64,000 nt of DNA from assembly GCF_050943825.1 (NCBI RefSeq), contig NZ_JBMNPX010000011.1:1-64000 (forward strand), in the 5' to 3' direction. The notes under the pieces are model-generated. The model ran no database searches. It had not been told where the DNA came from and saw only the letters and a program-made list of their open reading frames with translations. Position numbers and translations under genes: made by a program. The stretch's first letter is position 1. Each line of letters opens with the position of its first letter. This stretch comes from Pseudoflavonifractor sp050943825. GTDB taxonomy: Bacteria; Bacillota; Clostridia; Oscillospirales; Oscillospiraceae. This document shows, piece after piece, positions 33,247-42,764 of this stretch.

Positions 33247-33651
33247 TCAGTCCTCCGTGGTCAGGGACTTGGGGCCGAAGCCGTAGGGCAGCAGCTCTTT
33301 CAGGGGAAGGGTGACAAACTCGTGGTCTCCACGGGCCACCAGCACCGTCAGGTCGGGGGCAAACTCATAGAGCATCTGACGGCAGGCGCCGCAGGGCCAG
33401 CAGTAGTCCGCCGAATTGCCCACCACGGCGATGCGCTTCCAGTCGTCCCGGTGGCCTTCGCTCACCGCCTTCACAAGGGCGGTGCGCTCGGCGCAGATGG
33501 TGGAGCCGTAGGCCGCGTTTTCCACGTTGCAGCCGGTAAACACCGTGCCGTCGGCACACTCCAGGGCCGCGCCCACGGGAAAGCCGGAGTAGGGCACATA
33601 GGAGCGCTCCAGCATGGTAAAGGCCAGTTCTACCAGTTCTCGATCGGTCAT
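33247..33651 (-). CDS. cdd: Cytidine deaminase
   Basis: A 134-residue zinc enzyme of pyrimidine salvage that deaminates cytidine and deoxycytidine. The zinc site and proton shuttle are visible: CAE with Cys53 and Glu55 in TICAERTALV, and PCGAC with Cys87 and Cys90. The small homotetramer form has this length. It starts at the ATG at 33651 with AAAGGAGG. Next to it is only a small membrane protein of unknown role. Confidence 0.96.
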   Translation of the reverse strand: MTDRELVELAFTMLERSYVPYSGFPVGAALECADGTVFTGCNVENAAYGSTICAERTALVKAVSEGHRDDWKRIAVVGNSADYCWPCGACRQMLYEFAPDLTVLVARGDHEFVTLPLKELLPYGFGPKSLTTED

Positions 33652-33859
33652 AGGGCATGCCTCCTTTAATTCATTTTATCCTATGGGGCGGGGAAAAGTC
33701 AACTGCAGCCACAGGAGACATAAAATTTACAAATTACCATACCAAACAACAGGGAAATGTGATATGATAATCTCTGAATATTCTGCTGTTTTGTACCGGT
33801 GCAGGGCGGGCCACCCGCCGCGCCGGACCTGGATACATTCCGCCCCCGGAGGGTCTGAT

Positions 33860-35218
33860 ATGAAGAAAAAATGCCTGCTGTTTTTTGTTGCCGCGCTGAT
33901 GCTGGGCACCCTTACCGGCTGCTTCCGCTCGGTGGACGAGCTGTTCACCCTGCCCAAGCTGCCCGAGGAGTACCAGAATCTGCAGGAGAAAATTGAAGAG
34001 GTCACCACCGGCACCGGCGCCGAGTACGCCGCCCCCATCATGGGCGCCAACAACCAGCCCGTCCAGCTCCAGGACCTGGACGGGGACGGGGTCATGGAGG
34101 CCCTGGCCTTCTTCCGGGTCAGCGCCTCCGGCGACGACAAGCCCCTGAAGATCTACATCTTCCGCCTCACCGAGGAGGGATATGAGCTGGGCACCGTCAT
34201 TGAGGGCGAGGGGGCCGCCATCAACTCCATCAGCTATGAGGACGTGTGCGGCGGACCCTCCAAGGAGCTGGTGGTGAGCTGGCTGGTGAGCGGCAACGCC
34301 TATGTCCTGTCGGTCTACTCCATCGAGCACTACCAGGCCACCGAGATGCTCCACACCGGATACACCAGCTTTGAGCTCCAGGACCTGGACATGGACAACC
34401 GGAAGGAGATCGCCGTGGTGCGGCTGGACACCATCGAGGGCAAGAGCCGGGTGGAGTTCTACGACGCCGAGGAGAACGACCTGGTGCTCCGGTCCAGCCC
34501 CATGCTGTCCCAGGGCGTCACCGGCATTGTGACCGACGGCGTCCAGACCGGTTACCTCCGGGGAGATGCCGAGGGCAACACCACAGCCCCCGGACTATTC
34601 ATCACCTCCTACCAGGGAGAGGGCGTGGTTACCGATATCTTCGCCTGGCGGAACGGCGCCCTGGAGAACATCACCCTGGAGAGCAGCGAGGCGGGCAGCG
34701 GCGTGGGTGTGAGCAATTCCACCCGCCGATCCAAGGATGACGCCATGCCCAAGGACATCAACGACGACAATTTCCTGGAGATCCCCATGCCTGTCCCCCT
34801 TATCTCCGGCGGCGGGACCACCACGGCGGAGACCCTGTACACCTGGGTTCAGTACGACCTGAGCGGGGCGGGCACGCCGGTGTTCACCACCTACCACAAC
34901 TTTGACGACGGCTGGTACTTCATCCTCCCCGACTGGTGGGAGGGCAAGATCACCGTCAGCCAGTACTCCACCATCGGTGAGAAGGCCACCGCGTTCTCCC
35001 TGTGGACCGGAGAGGAACAGGAGCCGGAGACCTTCCTCACCATCTATAAGCTGACCGGGCCCAACCGGTACACCCGCTCCCGGATGGGGGAGCGGTTCAC
35101 CCTCACCGCCGACGAGAACACCATCTACTCCGCCGAGCTGAAGACCGACGTCTGGGACTGCGGACTGGATGAGCTGGGCGTGCAGGAGATGTTCAAGCAG
35201 AGCACAACGGACTGGTAA
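33860..35218 (+). CDS. Lipoprotein with FG-GAP-like repeats
   Basis: 452 residues. The type II signal peptide MKKKCLLFFVAALMLGTLTG ends at lipobox Cys21. The body contains acidic repeats such as QLQDLDGDGVMEALAFF and ELQDLDMDNRKEIAVVRL, typical of VCBS/FG-GAP beta-propeller blades that bind calcium. The protein is probably anchored outside the membrane. The ATG at 33860 follows GGAGGG. The two-component genes directly downstream (26 bp gap) suggest that it may serve as an accessory sensor or a regulated product. Confidence 0.8.
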   Translation: MKKKCLLFFVAALMLGTLTGCFRSVDELFTLPKLPEEYQNLQEKIEEVTTGTGAEYAAPIMGANNQPVQLQDLDGDGVMEALAFFRVSASGDDKPLKIYIFRLTEEGYELGTVIEGEGAAINSISYEDVCGGPSKELVVSWLVSGNAYVLSVYSIEHYQATEMLHTGYTSFELQDLDMDNRKEIAVVRLDTIEGKSRVEFYDAEENDLVLRSSPMLSQGVTGIVTDGVQTGYLRGDAEGNTTAPGLFITSYQGEGVVTDIFAWRNGALENITLESSEAGSGVGVSNSTRRSKDDAMPKDINDDNFLEIPMPVPLISGGGTTTAETLYTWVQYDLSGAGTPVFTTYHNFDDGWYFILPDWWEGKITVSQYSTIGEKATAFSLWTGEEQEPETFLTIYKLTGPNRYTRSRMGERFTLTADENTIYSAELKTDVWDCGLDELGVQEMFKQSTTDW

Positions 35219-35243
35219 AACGGGACTAAGAGGAGGCAGGAAC

Positions 35244-35930
35244 ATGAAAAAGGTACTTGTGCTGGAGGATGAATCCAACATCCGCAGCTTTGTGGTTATC
35301 AATCTCAAACGGGCGGGCTATGAGGCCATTGAGGCCGAGACCGGCGAGGAGGCCCTGGCTCAGCTGCGCCGCAACCCGGATATCAAGGTGGCCCTGCTGG
35401 ACATCATGCTGCCCGACATGGACGGCTTTGAGGTCTGCCGCCGCATCCGGGCCAGCGACAGCCAGATCGGCATCATCATGCTCACCGCCCGCACCCAGGA
35501 GATGGACAAGGTCACCGGCCTGATGACCGGCGCCGACGACTATGTGACCAAGCCCTTCTCCCCGGCGGAGCTGACCGCCCGCATCGACGCACTCTACCGC
35601 CGCACCGGCGGCGCCGAGAAGGAGAACAGCGGGGAGATCTCCCAGCCCCCCTTCCTCCTCAACACCCGCAACCAGACACTGGAGAAAAACGGCCAGCGGG
35701 TCAAGCTGACCCCTGTGGAGTACTCCATTGTGAAGCTCTTTATGGAAAAGCCGGGCCAGGCCCTCTCCCGGGAGGAGATCCTGGACACCGTCTGGGGCAG
35801 GGACTACTTCGGCGAGCTGAAGATCGTGGACGTGAATATCCGCCGCCTGCGCATCAAAATCGAGGACAACCCCCAGAACCCCACCTATATCACCACCGTA
35901 TGGGGCTATGGATATAAATGGGGCTTCTGA
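35244..35930 (+). CDS. OmpR/PhoB-type response regulator
   Basis: 228 residues: receiver with Asp53 (VALLDIMLPDMDGFE), Lys in DDYVTKPFSPAEL, and a winged helix (VKLTPVEYSIVKLFMEKPGQ ... KIVDVNIRRLRIKIED). GAGGAGG precedes the ATG at 35244. It is transcribed between the lipoprotein and histidine kinase genes, with only 29 bp to the kinase start. Confidence 0.95.
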   Translation: MKKVLVLEDESNIRSFVVINLKRAGYEAIEAETGEEALAQLRRNPDIKVALLDIMLPDMDGFEVCRRIRASDSQIGIIMLTARTQEMDKVTGLMTGADDYVTKPFSPAELTARIDALYRRTGGAEKENSGEISQPPFLLNTRNQTLEKNGQRVKLTPVEYSIVKLFMEKPGQALSREEILDTVWGRDYFGELKIVDVNIRRLRIKIEDNPQNPTYITTVWGYGYKWGF

Positions 35931-35959
35931 GAGAAAAAATCCGGGGTGAACAGCCACAC

Positions 35960-37390
35960 ATGAAATCCAACAAATTCAAAGGCATCCGCAAACGATGGAT
36001 GGTCAACTCCATCAGCGTGGTGCTGCTCATCGTCCTGCTGGCGGTGACCGCCTTCTCGGTGGCCCTGGCGGGCTACTACTACTCCAGCATGAGCTCTGAG
36101 CTCAAAGGCAAGGCGGAGAGCGCCGTCAGCCAGAGTACCGCCCGCACTGAGACCGAGTACCTCCAGTACGCTCAGGACTATGTGTCCAACCGTTTCTCCG
36201 ACCAGGACGGCATCCAGGTCCAGTTCATCAACGCGGCAACCGGCACAGTCCAGGTCTCCAGCTACGGCAATGACGACCGCTACGGACTCACCGCCGGCAC
36301 CAAGCCGGACACGCCCGACATCTCCGGCGCCATTGAGACGGTGGACACCGTCTCCTGGACCGGAAACGACCCGCAGACCGGCGAGCACATCATGGCCGTC
36401 TCCAGCCCCCTGGTCATCAACGGCGAGGTGGTGGCCGTGGCCCGCATGGTCACCTCCCTGCGGCTGGTGGACCGGCAGATCACCATGATCATCGTCATCG
36501 CCCTGCTCATCGGCGCGCTCATTCTGGCCCTGGTCTATTTCTCCAACCTGTATTTCGTCCGCTCTATTGTGGAGCCAGTGGCCAGCATTACCGAGACCGC
36601 CAAGCGCATCGCCGCCGGCAGCTACGGCATCCAGATTGAGAAGAAGTTTGACGACGAGATCGGCGATCTGACCGACACCATCAACGACATGTCCCTGAAA
36701 ATCAAGCAGTCGGAGAAGCTCAAGAGTGAGTTTATCGCCTCTGTCTCCCACGAACTGCGCACCCCCCTCACCGCCATCAACGGCTGGGCCGAGACCATTC
36801 AGAACGGCGAGGTGCGGGACGCTGAGGACGTGCGCAAGGGCATGAATATCATCGTCTCCGAGGCCCGCAGGCTCACCAACATGGTGGAGGAGCTGCTGGA
36901 GTTCTCCCGCATTGAGGACGGCCGGTTCACCCTGTCCATCGAGCCGGTGGACATCAAGGCCGAGCTGGAGGACGCGGTGTACACCTACAAGGAGTTCTTC
37001 CGCAAGGAGGGCATTATTCTCAACTACGAGGACACCGAGGAGGAGTTCCCCACCATCGAGGCCGACCCGGAGCGGCTGCGGCAGGTGTTCTCCAACCTCT
37101 TTGACAACGCCGCCAAGCACGGCGGCAGCGGCAAGCGCATCGACACCGCCATCCGCCGGGAGGGGGAAGAGATTATCATCACCATCCGGGACTACGGCCC
37201 CGGTATCCCCGAGGAGGAGCTGCCCCACGTGAAGTACAAGTTCTACAAGGGCTCCTCCAAGGCCAGAGGCAGCGGCATCGGCCTGGCGGTGTGCGACGAG
37301 ATCATCACCCGCCACAACGGCACCCTGGACATCGGCAACGCCGAGGGCGGCGGCTGTGTGGTCACCATCCATCTGCCGATTGGAACATAA
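35960..37390 (+). CDS. Sensor histidine kinase with extracytoplasmic dCache-like domain
   Basis: 476 residues: membrane helix at about 14-38, an extracytoplasmic domain (about 40-172) with a PAS/dCache-like pattern (IQVQFINAATGTVQVSSYG, EHIMAVSSPLVINGEVVAVA), a helix (174-195), HAMP (198-250), His264 in SVSHELRTPLTAINGW, and an ATPase domain (FSNLFDNAAKHGG, DYGPGIP, GSGIGLAVCDE). I prefer the ATG at 35960, after GGGGTG, to an earlier ATG at 35918 that overlaps the regulator and has no ribosome site. Confidence 0.92.
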   Translation: MKSNKFKGIRKRWMVNSISVVLLIVLLAVTAFSVALAGYYYSSMSSELKGKAESAVSQSTARTETEYLQYAQDYVSNRFSDQDGIQVQFINAATGTVQVSSYGNDDRYGLTAGTKPDTPDISGAIETVDTVSWTGNDPQTGEHIMAVSSPLVINGEVVAVARMVTSLRLVDRQITMIIVIALLIGALILALVYFSNLYFVRSIVEPVASITETAKRIAAGSYGIQIEKKFDDEIGDLTDTINDMSLKIKQSEKLKSEFIASVSHELRTPLTAINGWAETIQNGEVRDAEDVRKGMNIIVSEARRLTNMVEELLEFSRIEDGRFTLSIEPVDIKAELEDAVYTYKEFFRKEGIILNYEDTEEEFPTIEADPERLRQVFSNLFDNAAKHGGSGKRIDTAIRREGEEIIITIRDYGPGIPEEELPHVKYKFYKGSSKARGSGIGLAVCDEIITRHNGTLDIGNAEGGGCVVTIHLPIGT

Positions 37391-37464
37391 GTTCTAATTT
37401 TTCTTGCAATCGGGCCGCCGGTCTGATAAAATACAAAAGGCAACAAAAGGAGAAACACGACCCC

Positions 37465-38445
37465 ATGTCAAATGAACACAAATCCTGCGCCACCCCGTTC
37501 AAGACCATGATCGGCGGTCAGGCGCTCATCGAGGGCATCATGATGATGGGCCCCGAGAAAAAGGCCATCGTGGTCCGTAAACCCGACGGCGAGCTGGAGG
37601 AGAAGGTGGACGACCGGGTCCTCATCAAGGACAAGTACCCCGTCCTGGGCCTGCCCTTCATCCGGGGTATCTTCAGCTTCGGCTCCTCCATGGCCAACGG
37701 CGTGAAGGCCCTCATGTTCTCCGCCTCCTTCTTCCCGGAGGATGAGGAGGAAGAGGAGGAGCCCTCCAAGTTCGAGCTCTGGCTGGAGAAGCATCTGGGC
37801 AGCGAGAAGGCCGCCAGCTTCTTTGTCACCCTGGCGGTAATTATGGGTATGGCCTTCTCTGTGGGCCTCTTCATCCTGCTGCCCACCGCCCTGGTGGGCG
37901 CCGCCGGCGCGCTGGCGGGCGGCATGCCCATGTGGCTGCGCAACCTGCTGGAGGGCGTGGTCCGGGTGGTCATCTTTATGGGCTACCTTATCCTCTGCTC
38001 CCGCATGAAGGACATCCGCCGGGTGTTCTCCTACCACGGCGCCGAGCACAAGACCATCTTCTGCTACGAGAAGGGCCTGCCCCTGACGGTGGAGAACGTC
38101 CGGGCCCAGCCCTGCCACCACCCCCGCTGCGGCACCAGTTTCCTCTTTGTGGTCATCGTGGTGGCCATTCTGGTGTCCAGCGTGGTGTTCTCCTTCATCG
38201 AGGTGACCAACACCTTCGCACGTATGGGCCTGCACCTGCTGATGCTGCCCATCGTGGTGGGCATTACCTACGAGATCAACCGCTGGGTGGGCGCCCACGA
38301 CAACATCATCTGCCGGGCCGTCCGTGCGCCGGGGCTGTGGATGCAGAACTTCACCACCTTTGAGCCGGACGACTCCATGATCGAGGTGGGCATCCGCTCC
38401 CTGACCCTGGTGCTGCCCAGCGAGAAGGGTAAGGATGCCTGGTAA
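37465..38445 (+). CDS. DUF1385 membrane protein
   Basis: 326 residues. The N-terminal block IGGQALIEGIMMMGPEKKAI is the DUF1385 (YqhQ-type) signature. Helices at about 110-155, 165-185, 215-240 and 245-262, and the GAEHKTIFCYEKG segment, follow. Its function is unknown in spite of wide conservation in Firmicutes. It is commonly found beside prmC and prfA, as here with prmC, which may indicate a shared growth-linked role. AAAAGGAG lies before the ATG. Confidence 0.93.
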   Translation: MSNEHKSCATPFKTMIGGQALIEGIMMMGPEKKAIVVRKPDGELEEKVDDRVLIKDKYPVLGLPFIRGIFSFGSSMANGVKALMFSASFFPEDEEEEEEPSKFELWLEKHLGSEKAASFFVTLAVIMGMAFSVGLFILLPTALVGAAGALAGGMPMWLRNLLEGVVRVVIFMGYLILCSRMKDIRRVFSYHGAEHKTIFCYEKGLPLTVENVRAQPCHHPRCGTSFLFVVIVVAILVSSVVFSFIEVTNTFARMGLHLLMLPIVVGITYEINRWVGAHDNIICRAVRAPGLWMQNFTTFEPDDSMIEVGIRSLTLVLPSEKGKDAW

Positions 38446-38625
38446 CAGGAAGCGCTGAGCACCCGGGAGCAGGCGGATAAGACGGGAGCGGAGGCAAAAG
38501 CCCAAGGAGGGGCACAGCCCCGGATGGGTTTTGCCGCAGTCGTACGGCTTATGCGCCGTCGCGGAGGGTGCGAGGCGTGACAGGGAGAAGCGCTGAGCCG
38601 CCGTGAGCAGATACAGCGTGACAAA
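38446..38625. repeat. Family B intergenic repeat after the DUF1385 gene
   Basis: It starts two bases after the stop with GGAAGCGCTGAGCACCCGGG, and the first unit ends with GAGGGTGCGAGGCGTGACAG. A shorter second unit (AGAAGCGCTGAGC to CAGCGTGACAAAG) follows. The ends and the two-part order are the same as in the repeat after tpiA, 37 kb away, while the interior differs. Confidence 0.85.
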
Positions 38626-38655
38626 GAAAGAGAGAAAACACAGACAGGTGTGTGA

Positions 38656-39525
38656 GTGTGTGTGGCAACAACCTATAACAATCTCTATCTGGACGCCCGG
38701 AAGAGGCTGAAGGCGGCCGGTGTGGAGGCCGCCCAGCTGGAGGCCAGAGAGCTGGTCTGCTTTGCGGCAGGCAAAAACAGGGAGCAGTTCCTCCGGGATA
38801 TGTCCCTCTACGCCTCCGACGAGGTGGAGGCCAAGGTGGCGGAGCTGATGAACCGCCGCCTGGCGGGGGAACCGGTGGCCTACCTCATCGGCGAGTGGGA
38901 GTTTTACGGCCTGCCCCTGGATATCTCCAGAGACGTGCTTATCCCCCGGGCGGACACCGAGGTGTTGGCCGAGCAGGCTATTCTGGCCGCCCGTGCCGCC
39001 GGAGAGGGGGCCAGAGTGCTGGACCTGTGCGCCGGCAGCGGCTGCGTGGGCCTGGCGGTGGCCGCCAACGCCCCCCTGTGCCGGGCCGTGCTGGCTGATG
39101 TGTCGGAGGAGGCGCTGAAGATCTGCCGCCAGAACATCCGGCGCAACGACCTCAACGCCCGGGTGACCTGCGTCCAAGCCGACGCACGGCAGGCGCCGTC
39201 CGCCAAGCTGTGGGATTTTGACGTCATCGCCTGCAACCCGCCCTATATCCCCACCGGGGACATTGACGGCCTGGACACCTCTGTCCGGGACTACGAGCCC
39301 CACCTGGCACTGGACGGCGGCGACGACGGCCTGGACTTCTACCGGGATATTGCCGAAAAGTGGCGCACTGCCCTCCGGCTGGGCGGCGTGCTCCTCTTTG
39401 AGGTGGGCATCGGCCAGGCCGCCGACGTGGAGCAGATTCTGGCCCTCTGCGGCTATGAGGACATTGAGACCTTCCAGGACACCGGCGGCATCTGGCGCGT
39501 GGTGAAGGGAACGGCCAACCAATAA
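38656..39525 (+). CDS. prmC: Release factor glutamine methyltransferase
   Basis: 289 residues. SAM-dependent methyltransferase that modifies the GGQ glutamine of release factors RF1 and RF2. The N-terminal helical substrate domain is followed by a Rossmann fold with VLDLCAGSGCVGLAVA, and the catalytic NPPY lies in VIACNPPYIP. The start is uncertain: GTG codons at 38656 and 38662 both lack a good ribosome site because a repeat occupies the upstream gap. prfA is not seen in the window. Confidence 0.94.
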   Translation: MCVATTYNNLYLDARKRLKAAGVEAAQLEARELVCFAAGKNREQFLRDMSLYASDEVEAKVAELMNRRLAGEPVAYLIGEWEFYGLPLDISRDVLIPRADTEVLAEQAILAARAAGEGARVLDLCAGSGCVGLAVAANAPLCRAVLADVSEEALKICRQNIRRNDLNARVTCVQADARQAPSAKLWDFDVIACNPPYIPTGDIDGLDTSVRDYEPHLALDGGDDGLDFYRDIAEKWRTALRLGGVLLFEVGIGQAADVEQILALCGYEDIETFQDTGGIWRVVKGTANQ

Positions 39526-39570
39526 CAACACCGGGGCGGACGTCCGCCCGCTGAAAGGATGATACACAAC

Positions 39571-40683
39571 ATGGCAGACAAGAAGAAAGCCGCCGTGGAG
39601 AGCGCGGCGCCCGCCGCTGACAAGAAGAAGGCTCTGGAGACCGCCATGGCCCAGATCGAGCGGGCCTACGGCAAGGGCTCCATCATGCGCCTGGGCGACA
39701 ACGCCAACATTGTGGTGGAGGCCATCCCCACCGGCTCCCTGGCACTGGACCTGGCTCTGGGTATCGGCGGCCTGCCCAAGGGCCGCATCATTGAGATCTA
39801 CGGGCCTGAGTCCTCCGGTAAGACCACCCTGGCCCTCCATGTGGCCGCCGAGGCCCAGAAGCGGGGCGGCGAGGTGGCCTTCATCGACGCCGAGCACGCC
39901 CTGGACCCCACCTACGCCCGTGCGCTGGGCGTGGACATCGAGTCCATGCTCATCTCCCAGCCCGACACCGGCGAGCAGGGCCTGGAGATCTGCGAGGCCC
40001 TGGTCCGCTCCGGCGCCATCGACGTGGTGGTGGTGGACTCGGTGGCCGCCCTCACCCCCCGTGCTGAGATCGAGGGCGACATGGGCGACTCCCACGTGGG
40101 CCTGCTGGCCCGCCTCATGAGCCAGGCCCTGCGTAAGTTGGCCGGCTCCATCGCCAAGACCAACTGCATTGTCATCTTCATCAACCAGCTGCGTGAGAAG
40201 GTGGGTGTGGTGTACGGCAACCCGGAGGTCACCACCGGCGGCCGCGCCCTGAAGTTCTACTCCTCCGTGCGCATCGACGTGCGTCGCACTGAGGCCCTCA
40301 AGAGCGGCTCCGAGGTTATCGGCAACCGCACCCGGGCCAAGGTGGTCAAGAACAAGGTGGCCCCCCCCTTCCGGGAGGCCGAGTTCGACATCATGTACGG
40401 TGAGGGCATCTCCAAGGTGGGCGAGCTCATCGACCTGGGCGTCAAGCTGGACCTGGTGCAGAAGAGCGGCTCCTGGTTCGCCATGGGCGACATGCGCCTG
40501 GGCCAGGGCCGTGACGCCGCCAAGCAGTTCCTGCGTGACAACCCGGAGGTGGCCGACAAGCTGGAGGCCGACATCCGCCGGGACGCCTACAAGCTGATGC
40601 CCAACCAGGCCAAGGCCGCCGCCCGTGCCGCCGGCCGCGCGGTGGACGTGTCCGCCGAGGACTTCGAGGATGAGGATAACTAA
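39571..40683 (+). CDS. recA: Recombinase RecA
   Basis: 370 residues: the central enzyme of homologous recombination and SOS induction. Walker A is GPESSGKT (78-85). Further RecA blocks are YGKGSIMRLGD, AEHALDPTYARALGVD, VVVDSVAALTPRAEIEGDMG and the L1/L2 region (INQLREKVGVVYGNPEVTTG). I place the start at the second ATG (39571), 11 bases after AAAGGA. An ATG four codons earlier abuts the ribosome site. No clear LexA-type palindrome is seen in the short upstream gap. It overlaps recX. Confidence 0.98.
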   Translation: MADKKKAAVESAAPAADKKKALETAMAQIERAYGKGSIMRLGDNANIVVEAIPTGSLALDLALGIGGLPKGRIIEIYGPESSGKTTLALHVAAEAQKRGGEVAFIDAEHALDPTYARALGVDIESMLISQPDTGEQGLEICEALVRSGAIDVVVVDSVAALTPRAEIEGDMGDSHVGLLARLMSQALRKLAGSIAKTNCIVIFINQLREKVGVVYGNPEVTTGGRALKFYSSVRIDVRRTEALKSGSEVIGNRTRAKVVKNKVAPPFREAEFDIMYGEGISKVGELIDLGVKLDLVQKSGSWFAMGDMRLGQGRDAAKQFLRDNPEVADKLEADIRRDAYKLMPNQAKAAARAAGRAVDVSAEDFEDEDN

Positions 40684-41317
40684 ACTCCTGCCCTCACAGC
40701 GGATTCAGGGCCGGTGGCTGTGCCACCTGGAGGACGGGACTATCCTGCGGGTGACCGAGAACGAGGTGGCCTGCTTCGGGCTGTACTCCGGCATGGAGCT
40801 GACCGGAGAACTGCGGGCGCAGCTGGAGGAGGCCGTCCGCCGGGGCGAGGTGAAGGAAAAGGCCCTGCGGCTTTTGTCCGGACGGCCTATGTCCCGGAAG
40901 GAGCTGGTGGACAAGCTCACCACCCGGCCCCGTGACAAGGAGAAGGAGCCCATCCCCGAGGAGCTGGCCGAGGAGGCCGCCAACCGTCTGGAGGAGCTGG
41001 GCTACCTCAACGATGCCGAGTACGCCAGCACCGTGGCCCGGCACTACGCCGCCAAGGGCTACGGGGAGCGGAAGCTGCGGGACGAGCTGTGGAAGCGGGG
41101 TGTCCCCCGGGAGTACTGGGACCAGGCATTGGAGGAGGTCCAGGACCCCACAGACGCCATGGATGCCTTTATCCGCCGCAAGCTCATGGGCCGCACCGCT
41201 AACCGGGAGACGGTGGGCAAGCTGTCCGCCGCGCTGGCCCGAAGGGGCTACCGCTGGGAGGACATCCGCGCCGCCCTGAGCCGGTACGGTGAGACCTTCG
41301 AGGACGAGAGCATTTGA
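40670..41317 (+). CDS. recX: Regulatory protein RecX
   Basis: A 215-residue modulator of RecA filaments, mostly alpha-helical, with the RecX triple-repeat patterns ALRLLSGRPMSRKELVDKLT, LEELGYLNDAEYASTVARHY and LRDELWKRGVPREYWDQALE. The ATG at 40670 overlaps the end of recA by 14 bases in another frame, which couples the two, as is usual in this pair. Confidence 0.92.
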   Translation: MRITKLLPSQRIQGRWLCHLEDGTILRVTENEVACFGLYSGMELTGELRAQLEEAVRRGEVKEKALRLLSGRPMSRKELVDKLTTRPRDKEKEPIPEELAEEAANRLEELGYLNDAEYASTVARHYAAKGYGERKLRDELWKRGVPREYWDQALEEVQDPTDAMDAFIRRKLMGRTANRETVGKLSAALARRGYRWEDIRAALSRYGETFEDESI

Positions 41318-41429
41318 GAGCAGAGAGAGAAATTCAAGGGAAAACCGGAAAATGGGGCATTTTCCCCTTTTCATTTTGTACGTTTCGTGATATCCTGTAC
41401 TTCACGTTCAGATGAAGGAGTTACACGCT

Positions 41430-42761
41430 GTGAATCAGTATAAAATTGCGTTTGTTTCCCTTGGCTGCGCCAAGAATCTGGTGAATACCGAGCAGATGAT
41501 GGCCCTGTGCCGGGATGCGGGCCACGAGGTGGTCGCCAACCCCGAGGGGGCCGATGTGGCCGTCCTCAACACCTGTGGCTTTATCGACTCTGCCAAGAGC
41601 GAGGCCATTGACAACATCCTGGAGCTGGCCGAGCTGAAAAGCAAGGGCGCTCTGGGCAAGCTGCTGGTGACGGGCTGCCTGTCCCAGCGATACAAGGACG
41701 AGCTGATGGAGGAAATGCCCGAGGTGGACGGCGTGCTGGGTACCGGCAGCTACACCGACATCGTCCCCGCTGTGGAGTCCGTCATGGAGGGCGACCAGCC
41801 CACCTTCTTCGGCGACATCGACCACACCATTGAGGATGGTGCCCGGATGGTGTCCACCCCCGCCTATACCGCCTACCTGAAGATTGCGGAGGGGTGCGAC
41901 AACCGATGCTCCTACTGCATCATCCCCTATCTCCGGGGCCGCTACCGCAGCCGGACCATGGAGTCCCTGCTCGCTGAGGCCAAGGAGCTGGCCGACCGGG
42001 GCGTGAAGGAGATCATCGTCATCGCCCAGGACATCACCCGCTACGGCACCGACCTCTACAAGAAGCGGATGCTGGGCGAGCTGCTCAAGGAGCTGTGCAA
42101 GCTGCCCTTCCACTGGGTGCGGCTGCACTACCTGTACCCCGACGAGCTGGACGACGACCTGATTGACGTCATCGCCAGCGAGCACAAGATCCTCAAGTAC
42201 ATCGACATCCCCCTCCAGCACATCAACGACAGGCTGCTCCGGTCCATGAACCGCCGGGGCACCAAGGCGGAGATTCTTTCCCTGCTGGACAAGCTGCGGG
42301 CGCGGATTCCCGGCCTGGTGCTGCGCACCTCCCTCATCGCCGGTCTGCCCGGCGAGGGTGAGGCGGAGTTCGAGGAGCTGTGCGACTTCCTGCGGGAGGC
42401 CCACATTGAGCGGGCCGGCATCTTCCAGTTCTCCCCCGAGGAGGGTACCCCTGCCGCCGTCATGCCTGACCAGGTGGACCCCGACACCGCCGCCCGCCGG
42501 GTGGAGCTGCTGGTGGACCTCCAGTCCCGCGTGATGGACGCCTTCAACGAGAGCCGCCTGGGCGAGACCTTGGAGGTGCTCTGCGAGGGCTTTGACCCCG
42601 ACATGGGCTGCTACGCCGGCCGCTCCTACGCCGATTCCCCCGACGTGGACGGCAAGGTGTTCTTCACCGCCGCCGGGCTGGTGCCCGCCGGTACCTTTGT
42701 CAACGTGCGCATCACCGGCACCGAGGACGGCGACCTGATGGGCGAGATTGAGGAGGCGTAA
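41430..42761 (+). CDS. rimO: Ribosomal protein S12 methylthiotransferase
   Basis: 443 residues. Radical SAM enzyme that methylthiolates Asp88 of S12. It has an N-terminal UPF0004 domain with three cluster cysteines (SLGCAKNLVNTE, NTCGFIDSAK, TGCLSQRY), the radical SAM motif CDNRCSYCIIP, and a C-terminal TRAM domain. The GLGCAKN-type start marks RimO and not MiaB. I choose the GTG at 41430 after AAGGAG. An ATG at 41412 would be part of the site itself. pgsA follows after 3 bp. Confidence 0.95.
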   Translation: MNQYKIAFVSLGCAKNLVNTEQMMALCRDAGHEVVANPEGADVAVLNTCGFIDSAKSEAIDNILELAELKSKGALGKLLVTGCLSQRYKDELMEEMPEVDGVLGTGSYTDIVPAVESVMEGDQPTFFGDIDHTIEDGARMVSTPAYTAYLKIAEGCDNRCSYCIIPYLRGRYRSRTMESLLAEAKELADRGVKEIIVIAQDITRYGTDLYKKRMLGELLKELCKLPFHWVRLHYLYPDELDDDLIDVIASEHKILKYIDIPLQHINDRLLRSMNRRGTKAEILSLLDKLRARIPGLVLRTSLIAGLPGEGEAEFEELCDFLREAHIERAGIFQFSPEEGTPAAVMPDQVDPDTAARRVELLVDLQSRVMDAFNESRLGETLEVLCEGFDPDMGCYAGRSYADSPDVDGKVFFTAAGLVPAGTFVNVRITGTEDGDLMGEIEEA

Positions 42762-42764
42762 GGG

